Below are positions 58,475 to 64,000 of a DNA stretch of 64,000 bases, one piece after another (within the stretch, counting starts at the first letter, position 1; the number at the start of each line of letters is the position of its first letter). The stretch covers positions 1-64,000 of the forward strand of contig JAOKCF010000005.1 of NCBI GenBank assembly GCA_028245195.1, in the 5' to 3' direction. Below the pieces are notes generated by a model. That model worked only from the letters and a program-made list of their open reading frames with translations, had not been told where the DNA came from and searched no databases. The position numbers and the translations under genes are program-made. This stretch comes from Vicingaceae bacterium (GTDB lineage Bacteria > Bacteroidota > Bacteroidia > Flavobacteriales_E > Vicingaceae).

Positions 58475-59329
58475 TTAAAACGTCTTGATGTATTTCTTTA
58501 AGCCGTAGGCGTTATAATTTTGTATGTAATCAGAATTATTATTGCTTTTCAAGGTATTTTCCCATTCACCATACATTACATTTGGAAGCACGATGAATTT
58601 TTTACCAAACTGATTCCTATACTTCTCTATTAAAGCTTTTCTTTCGTTAATGGAAAGCTCTTCATCAAACCCATCTGTAAAGTCTGCTAAATTATCGCCA
58701 ATAAGAATCACAATATTATATTTAGACATTACTTTCTCTCTTCGTTCTATTTTTTTACTGTCATTCGATTTTAACAGCACATCAGAACGATTTACTGTAA
58801 TGCCCGCGTTTTTAAGGTTTGCAATAGTCGCTTCTAGGTCATCAATTGACCTGTTACTAATGTACATTATTTTAATACTTTGATTGGTAGCTTTTTCTAT
58901 AAATTCAAGTGCTCCGGGAACAAGCTCCGCTTTAGCAATATTGCACCATTCTGTCCAACTTTCTACATTGTAGGTTTTGTTGTTCTCAATTAACCAACCG
59001 TTGTAAGGAGAGTTATCTAAAACAGTCTCATCCAAATCCATTACGATGGCCATTTTTTTGTTTGGTGATGTTTGATCTACCATTGCAGCTCCTGTTTCTT
59101 GATCAATTACGTCAAGGTCTGAATTATTAATTATATTTAATCGATAAGTCGCTACGTTAAATGCTTGGTGACAAAGCGCCTCGTATTCTGCAGATGTTTG
59201 TTGCCAAAGTACAGCACTAAGTTTTGAATCTTCTGTTGCACCACTTTGCGCATTGCTTAAGGTGGATTGTGAACTAGAGCAGGACAACATCATGGATGTT
59301 GCTGCGAAGGAGAAAAGTAGTTTTTTCAT
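58475..59329 (-). CDS. 5'-nucleotidase, lipoprotein e(P4) family (acid phosphatase)
   Basis: This 284-residue HAD-type phosphatase is a lipoprotein (signal SFAATSMMLSCSSS, lipid cysteine at residue 17). The DxDxT motif is in AIVMDLDETVLDNSPYNGW (Asp98, Asp100), with KIMYISNRS and VILIGDNLADFTDGF as further HAD motifs. The e(P4) family in Haemophilus frees nucleosides from nucleotides at the outer membrane. It is four bases downstream of the DUF4249 gene and so in the same operon as the TonB receptor pair. Confidence 0.92.
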   Translation of the reverse strand: MKKLLFSFAATSMMLSCSSSQSTLSNAQSGATEDSKLSAVLWQQTSAEYEALCHQAFNVATYRLNIINNSDLDVIDQETGAAMVDQTSPNKKMAIVMDLDETVLDNSPYNGWLIENNKTYNVESWTEWCNIAKAELVPGALEFIEKATNQSIKIMYISNRSIDDLEATIANLKNAGITVNRSDVLLKSNDSKKIERREKVMSKYNIVILIGDNLADFTDGFDEELSINERKALIEKYRNQFGKKFIVLPNVMYGEWENTLKSNNNSDYIQNYNAYGLKKYIKTF

Positions 59330-59332
59330 TTT

Positions 59333-60202
59333 TTATTGAATTATAACTTCAAATTTACTAATTGCGGATAACGAAAATAAGCCTAAAACTTCATCTTGTG
59401 GATTACCCGCAGCATCAAATATATTTGAGCGAATATTGGAAAGAGGAACTGCAAATAAACCATCGTTGCCTGAAGAGTTTACCAATTGATCTAAAAACTG
59501 GTAAGCAGATGAATTTAAACTGTGAAGTTCAACAGATGAAGTATCGCCCAAAACAAAAGGATTATCTTGATCTGTAATAATTGCTCTTAATGGTTCTATA
59601 AAAACCAGTCCGTCTCCTGCTTCCCCGCCAAACGTGGCATCCTCGGAAAGGATCATAAATGTGGGATCATCGTATACCGGTTTACCATTTCTAAATGGTT
59701 TAATCCAATAGAAATCTTTTCTTCCACCGAAATCTCTAGCGTAAAACTGCGCGTAATATCCTTCTTCTGTTCCAAAACCGGCAGGCTCAAAAGCATAGGG
59801 CATACTATCGATAACCGGCACTGGGTTTAATAAGGAAGTGGAAGTATATGCACTTCCTTTATAATCAATTTCTAATTTGTAATTGAAACCTATACTGTCG
59901 ATTGCTCCCAAGGTATTTGGATTGTACTCGTAATTCCCATTACCATTGGAAATAAAATTATAGGTTAAGTTATTGGGTCCAATTAATCTAACGCTTGCAA
60001 AGTTCTCAGACGGTGTAGCGACGTTTGAAAAATAAGGAGCAGAAGAAGTTAATCGAATGGTTTGAATTGAACTCTCGTTATTCAAGAAACCATCCACTAC
60101 CAATTGATTCTTTCCATTATCTAAATCCAATTCAATGATGTCTTCGCATGAACTGAAGGTCAATGCTACGAATACAGCAAAAAGTATGTATCTCATCTTC
60201 AT
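59333..60202 (-). CDS. DUF4249 family lipoprotein
   Basis: The 289-residue protein has a lipoprotein signal (YILFAVFVALTFSSCED). DUF4249 features are IELDLDNGKNQLVVDGFLNN and STSLLNPVPVIDSM, then DDPTFMILSEDATF. DUF4249 proteins are surface lipoproteins almost always paired with a TonB-dependent receptor, as here: the receptor gene (62596-60206) ends four bases upstream. The pair probably imports an unknown ligand, in the manner of SusC/SusD but with an unrelated partner. Confidence 0.9.
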   Translation of the reverse strand: MKMRYILFAVFVALTFSSCEDIIELDLDNGKNQLVVDGFLNNESSIQTIRLTSSAPYFSNVATPSENFASVRLIGPNNLTYNFISNGNGNYEYNPNTLGAIDSIGFNYKLEIDYKGSAYTSTSLLNPVPVIDSMPYAFEPAGFGTEEGYYAQFYARDFGGRKDFYWIKPFRNGKPVYDDPTFMILSEDATFGGEAGDGLVFIEPLRAIITDQDNPFVLGDTSSVELHSLNSSAYQFLDQLVNSSGNDGLFAVPLSNIRSNIFDAAGNPQDEVLGLFSLSAISKFEVIIQ

Positions 60203-60205
60203 CGC

Positions 60206-62596
60206 TTAAAAGTTAAAGTTATAAGAAACTGCTGGTACAAAGTTTCCGATTACCGAGAATCGAACGGCATTGGTTACTCGAGGTTCTGCATCATCTTGTT
60301 CAAAGAATATTGAAAAAGGGTTTCGTCGATTGTAAACGTTGTAGACAGAGAATACCCATTCACCATTAAATTTTCGATCTTTATTCTTTTTCGGCGTCAA
60401 AGTTGCCGAAATGTCTAAACGATGGTAATCTGGAATTCGATAATTGTTCCGTGCATCTTTATCATTGTGTGGCAATACCACGCCTTGAATTTCATATCGG
60501 TTGGTTGGAAAGGTAGCTGGTGTGCCACTTGAATATACAAAATTGGCTGAAAAGTTCCATTTGTCAGTTAACTCATAACTTGAAACCACACTAAGGTTAT
60601 GGGCTCTGTCAAATCGTGTTGGATACCATTCATCTCTGTTAATTCCGTTAACTTGCCTTTCCGTTTTTGAAATAGTATAACTGATCCATCCAGTTAATTT
60701 TCCTTGATTTTTCTTTACGTATAACTCTAGTCCATAGGCCCTGCCATCTCCAGTTAACAAATCTCCCTCTAACTGCGTGTTGAAAAAGATGTCTGCATTG
60801 TCTATATAATCTATTTGATTTTGAAAGTCTTTGTAATACACTTCTAATGAAGTCTCGTATTTATTTTGCTTGAAGTTTTTGAAATAACCAACAGCTACTT
60901 GATCCGCAATTTGCGGTTTAATGTTGTTCGTTGTTGGCAACCATAAGTCAACTGGAGTTGAAGCTACTGTGTTAGAAATCAAATGTAAATATTGAGTCAT
61001 TCTGTTAAAGCTTCCCTTAAGAGAACTTGTTTCGTTGAGGGAATAATTGATGGCTAAGCGAGGCTCAAAATTCGTGTAGTTTGTTTCCGACTTGTAATTT
61101 CTGTAAGAAGGTATCCACCCCCAAATGTTCACTTGGTGAAAAGTAGATTCATTTAGCGTTTCAGATTTTAACACTTTCCGAAGGCCTGCCTCTCCTTCAA
61201 AATACTCTTGCTCTCTATCGCCTTCATAGCGAAAGTGAGAAACCCGCGCCCCGTACAAAACAGACAACCTTGCTCCTATTTTCTGTTCGTTTTGAGCATA
61301 AAAGCCACTTTCGTTGCCGTACTTTCCCGGCAAACTTAAGCTGCTTATTTGTCCATTACTTGCAAAGGAAGCCTCTGCCGGTTTGAAATCGTAATAGATA
61401 ATTTGCCCCCCAAATTTGATGGTGTTTTTATTGTTTAAGTAGTAAGTAAAGTCAGGTTTTATACTTCCACTTACAATACTCGACGACCATTTGAAATCAT
61501 CATCAGGATCGCTGTCTTCCAATCCAAAAGAATAGTCGTAATCGCTATAAAACGTAGTGACGTTCATAAATAGTTTCTCATTAAATATGTGATTCCAACG
61601 TGCCGTAGCTGTTGCGTTTCCCCAATTAAAAACAAAACCCGAACCAAAAACATCTCTACCAAAATAACCCGACAAGAAAATTCTATTGTTTTCGTTTATT
61701 CGGTGATTTATCTTGGCAGTTAAATCGTAGAAGTAAAATTTGCTTCCTCGTAAGTCTTCATTTAAAAATGGCTTTGCCAACACATCTGCATACGATCTTC
61801 TACCAGCCACAATGAAAGAAGTTTTATTATTTATTGGTCCTTCGAGCGCCAAACGACTAAAAATTACACCAAGCCCTCCGGTTCCGGTAAATTTCTTGCT
61901 ATTCCCTTCCTTCATTCTTACATCTAAAATAGAAGAAAGTCGACCACCGTATTCGGGAGCAATTCCACCCTTTAATAGCTTTACGTTTTTAACGGCATCT
62001 GGATTAAAAACTGAGAAAAAACCAAACAAGTGCGAAGAGTTGTATACCGGTGCTTCATCTAACAACACCAAATTCTGATCAATTCCACCTCCTCGAACAT
62101 TAAACCCTGTACTTCCTTCACCAACCGTACTTACACCTGGTAGCAAAAGCACACTCTTTATAACATCAGCTTCCCCTAACAATGCGGGAATTTTTTTAAT
62201 GTCTTTAGCATCTATTTTATTCACACTCATTTCAATGCTTTTCACATTTTGCTCCGCTCCTTCTGCCTCAATCACAACTTCATTAATCTCATATACGGAT
62301 TCACTGAGCTCCATATCGATTTTTTGATTATAAGAAAGTTCTACCGTTTTTACTTTATCAGTGTAACCAATAAAAGAATAGGATACCTCATACGTGCCTT
62401 TTGGAAGTGTTAAAGAATAGAAGCCATAAACATTGGCGCTAACTCCTGTTCCAAGTGATTTAACAGCCACCGTGGCTCCAATCAGCTCTTCTCCAGACTC
62501 TGTCATGGTAACGTACCCGCGAATGGTAAATTTTTCTTGTGCTGCGCTTATTAATGATAATAAAACGCTAATAAGCAGTATGTTTAATTTTTTCAT
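60206..62596 (-). CDS. TonB-dependent receptor with carboxypeptidase-like domain
   Basis: This 796-residue outer-membrane receptor has a signal peptide (ILLISVLLSLISAAQ). A carboxypeptidase-like regulatory domain follows (RGYVTMTESGEELIGATVAV, NVYGFYSLTLPKGTYE), then the plug with VLLLPGVSTVGEGSTGFNVRG and YNSSHLFGFFSVFNPDAVKN. The barrel ends in the terminal FVPAVSYNFNF strand. It is the first gene of the unit with DUF4249 and the e(P4) phosphatase. A TAAATTTG box at 62613-62620 is a candidate -7 element. Substrate is unknown. Confidence 0.94.
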   Translation of the reverse strand: MKKLNILLISVLLSLISAAQEKFTIRGYVTMTESGEELIGATVAVKSLGTGVSANVYGFYSLTLPKGTYEVSYSFIGYTDKVKTVELSYNQKIDMELSESVYEINEVVIEAEGAEQNVKSIEMSVNKIDAKDIKKIPALLGEADVIKSVLLLPGVSTVGEGSTGFNVRGGGIDQNLVLLDEAPVYNSSHLFGFFSVFNPDAVKNVKLLKGGIAPEYGGRLSSILDVRMKEGNSKKFTGTGGLGVIFSRLALEGPINNKTSFIVAGRRSYADVLAKPFLNEDLRGSKFYFYDLTAKINHRINENNRIFLSGYFGRDVFGSGFVFNWGNATATARWNHIFNEKLFMNVTTFYSDYDYSFGLEDSDPDDDFKWSSSIVSGSIKPDFTYYLNNKNTIKFGGQIIYYDFKPAEASFASNGQISSLSLPGKYGNESGFYAQNEQKIGARLSVLYGARVSHFRYEGDREQEYFEGEAGLRKVLKSETLNESTFHQVNIWGWIPSYRNYKSETNYTNFEPRLAINYSLNETSSLKGSFNRMTQYLHLISNTVASTPVDLWLPTTNNIKPQIADQVAVGYFKNFKQNKYETSLEVYYKDFQNQIDYIDNADIFFNTQLEGDLLTGDGRAYGLELYVKKNQGKLTGWISYTISKTERQVNGINRDEWYPTRFDRAHNLSVVSSYELTDKWNFSANFVYSSGTPATFPTNRYEIQGVVLPHNDKDARNNYRIPDYHRLDISATLTPKKNKDRKFNGEWVFSVYNVYNRRNPFSIFFEQDDAEPRVTNAVRFSVIGNFVPAVSYNFNF

Positions 62597-62711
62597 TGTA
62601 ATAAATTCGGCGCAAATTTATGTTTATTCCCAAGCAAAACCATTTGATTATGTTAAGAAATGGATAGAATTAACATTAAAATGATAGTAGGAAATAAAGC
62701 GGTATTGATGG

Positions 62712-63173
62712 TTAAATTTTCAAGGCTCGATCCATTTGCCGTTTGGCATCTTTCTCTTTTAAACTTTCTCGCTTGTCTGCGATTTTTTTACCCTTTACAA
62801 GCGCAATGTTAAGTTTAGCGTAACCTTTATTGTTGATAAACAGCAAAGTTGGAATGATGGTTAACCCTACGTCTTTCTTTTTCTTAATCAGTTTATCAAT
62901 TTCTTGCTTGTGCAATAATAACTTTCGTGCCCGTTTGCTTTCATGATTGGTAAAACTTGCATTTTCATACGGCGTAATGTTAATGTTGTAAACAAACAAC
63001 TCGCCATTTTTAAATGCACAATAGCCCTCTTTAATACTGGCTTTTCCCATCCGTATAGATTTAATCTCTGTCCCTTTTAATTGAATTCCAGCTTCAAACT
63101 TCTCGAGAAATTCATATAAGAATGATGCTTTCTTGTTCCGAATGTTCACCTCTTTACTCAACTGCTCTCCCAT
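62712..63173 (-). CDS. smpB: SsrA-binding protein SmpB
   Basis: The 153-residue protein matches SmpB, which delivers tmRNA to stalled ribosomes. It reads EVNIRNKKASFLYEFLEKFE, GIQLKGTEIKSIRMGKASIK, YENASFTNHESKRARKLLLH, and the C-terminal basic tail (KKIADKRESLKEKDAKRQM). Length is typical (about 155). The matching tmRNA gene is not seen in this window. It is nine bases downstream of the GIY-YIG gene, on the same strand. Confidence 0.96.
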   Translation of the reverse strand: MGEQLSKEVNIRNKKASFLYEFLEKFEAGIQLKGTEIKSIRMGKASIKEGYCAFKNGELFVYNINITPYENASFTNHESKRARKLLLHKQEIDKLIKKKKDVGLTIIPTLLFINNKGYAKLNIALVKGKKIADKRESLKEKDAKRQMDRALKI

Positions 63174-63182
63174 GGTTCAAAA

Positions 63183-64000
63183 TTAATTTATAAAAACTAC
63201 ATCTTCTGGTTTTGACTTCTTTAGCCATGCATGCACAATAATCGACATGTCTTGATCATCATAAGCAGTATTTATTTGAGTCTTTAGCAATTCTACATTC
63301 ACTAAATCAGCAGATAGCGGTACTTTTCCGTATCCTTTGTACCTACCGTTTTCCACCAATACAACAGCTTGCTCAGCTCTTTCCTGAGTTTTCTCACGTA
63401 ACACGTAAGTCGTATTTCTGTTGACCTTCTCTTCAACTGCCTGCAACACTCGTAAATTATAGGTAGAAGTTTCTTCCTTCCCTTCGCAAGCACCACGACA
63501 ATCTAACTCTTCCACATAATTGCACTTACCCGAAGAAATGGGCTGCAAACCACACAAACGCGGACATAAGTTATATTTCTCAATCATTTCTTTCAGAAAT
63601 CCTTTCAACTCCAACAAATTTTTAAACGACTTAATTGGCTTATCATGTTTCCCACATCTGCCCGAATTAAAGCGCTCGTAACCATTACGGTCAATATATT
63701 TATACAAGCCGTAATTGAGCGTAATTCGCTTATACGAGCGATTGTGTATGGGCCAGTGTTTTTTAATCTCTGTCACTTCAATAATGTCTGCCAATAGCGT
63801 ATTTGGAATGACCTTAAAGTCGATACCAAAGATATTTTTTACAAAATGGTATTTGGACTTGGTGTTGGTATTCCCTGAAAAATGCGAGTGCACTCTTTTT
63901 TTAATGTCTTTTGCTTTGCCAATGTAGATTACTTGCTTCCTTTCGTTGAGCATGTAGTAGATTCCTTGCTTTTTCGGAAGTGCAATAAAATCCTCTTTTG
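63183..64000 (-). CDS. GIY-YIG nuclease-domain protein (5' end outside window)
   Basis: The frame is open from 63183 to the right edge. The visible start is FIALPKKQGIYYMLNERKQVIYIGKAKDIK, a GIY-YIG domain of the UvrC type (GIYYML and VIYIGKA with the following IKKRVHSHF). A cysteine-rich stretch (RCGKHDKPIKS, LCPRLCGLQPISSGKCNYVE) and a C-terminal segment ending KPEDVVFIN follow. In Bacteroidota this type usually has an N-terminal DnaQ-like exonuclease domain, which would lie outside the window. An ATG at 63953 would cut off the GIY motif, so the gene most likely begins further upstream. Confidence 0.88.
   Translation of the reverse strand, partial: KEDFIALPKKQGIYYMLNERKQVIYIGKAKDIKKRVHSHFSGNTNTKSKYHFVKNIFGIDFKVIPNTLLADIIEVTEIKKHWPIHNRSYKRITLNYGLYKYIDRNGYERFNSGRCGKHDKPIKSFKNLLELKGFLKEMIEKYNLCPRLCGLQPISSGKCNYVEELDCRGACEGKEETSTYNLRVLQAVEEKVNRNTTYVLREKTQERAEQAVVLVENGRYKGYGKVPLSADLVNVELLKTQINTAYDDQDMSIIVHAWLKKSKPEDVVFIN

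Noticed and set aside
58408-58479. Very short plus-strand ORF (MHNSDLTELRATAKKVAD)
   Set aside because: Only 23 codons, overlapping the 3' end of the e(P4) gene on the other strand, without conservation evidence.

Overview
The window looks like an AT-rich chromosome segment from a Bacteroidota bacterium, most likely of the order Flavobacteriales. The support is lineage-typical gene content: a type IX secretion C-terminal sorting domain, a TonB receptor paired with DUF4249, DUF4835, DUF5686, BatA, a bamD-rpoZ-coaBC-DUF4835-recN operon, ZapA next to RNase Y, and TAnnTTTG promoter boxes. There are no tRNA or rRNA genes, insertion sequences, prophage genes or CRISPR arrays that I can see. Both ends cut through genes: an M16-like peptidase partner on the left and a GIY-YIG nuclease on the right.

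Layout. 1-7.6 kb: a catalytic/non-catalytic M16 peptidase pair, a secreted T9SS protein, and a minus-strand set glmM, cysteine desulfurase, MBL hydrolase. 7.8-12.0 kb: a tight operon of a TPR protein, phosphosulfolactate synthase (ComA), rhodanese, DUF368 transporter and aroE, closed by a terminator. 12.1-14.5 kb: rny, a probable 6S RNA, zapA and a coiled-coil protein. 14.6-26.4 kb: envelope and membrane genes (M23 peptidase, DUF5686, LysE, AttH-like, ABC-F, GDPD, TspO). 26.5-32.8 kb: typA, then a hydrolase / GT-C-like membrane protein / YhdH-type reductase operon. 33.3-35.1 kb: a decayed blaI plus M56-M23 metallopeptidase module with an intact operator-like palindrome. 35.1-40.9 kb: fabI, recN, DUF4835, coaBC, rpoZ, bamD. 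41-46 kb: small envelope proteins, DCC protein, COG3014-like and LpoB-like lipoproteins, and a broken DUF3332 gene. 46.2-49.5 kb: BatA-domain protein and a dihydroorotase-like protein lacking the metal-binding HxH. 49.5-53.8 kb: a broken zinc phospholipase C/S1-P1-like gene, comB, gcvT and remnants of two glycosyltransferases. 54-64 kb: thiolase, NlpC/P60, cyclophilin, VTT/DedA protein, Lon-N protein, CoA-binding protein, e(P4) phosphatase, DUF4249 and TonB receptor, smpB and the GIY-YIG protein.

The two most striking points are these. First, accessory genes are decaying: about eight broken genes or gene remnants, most carrying independent stops and frameshifts, lie between intact core genes. 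Second, ComA and ComB, two consecutive enzymes that make sulfolactate from PEP and sulfite, are both present, which suggests sulfolactate or cysteate production (possibly for sulfonolipids). I did not find a convincing wholly new multi-gene system. The best leads are the ComA-rhodanese-DUF368 operon and the degenerating regulator/protease module with its retained operator.
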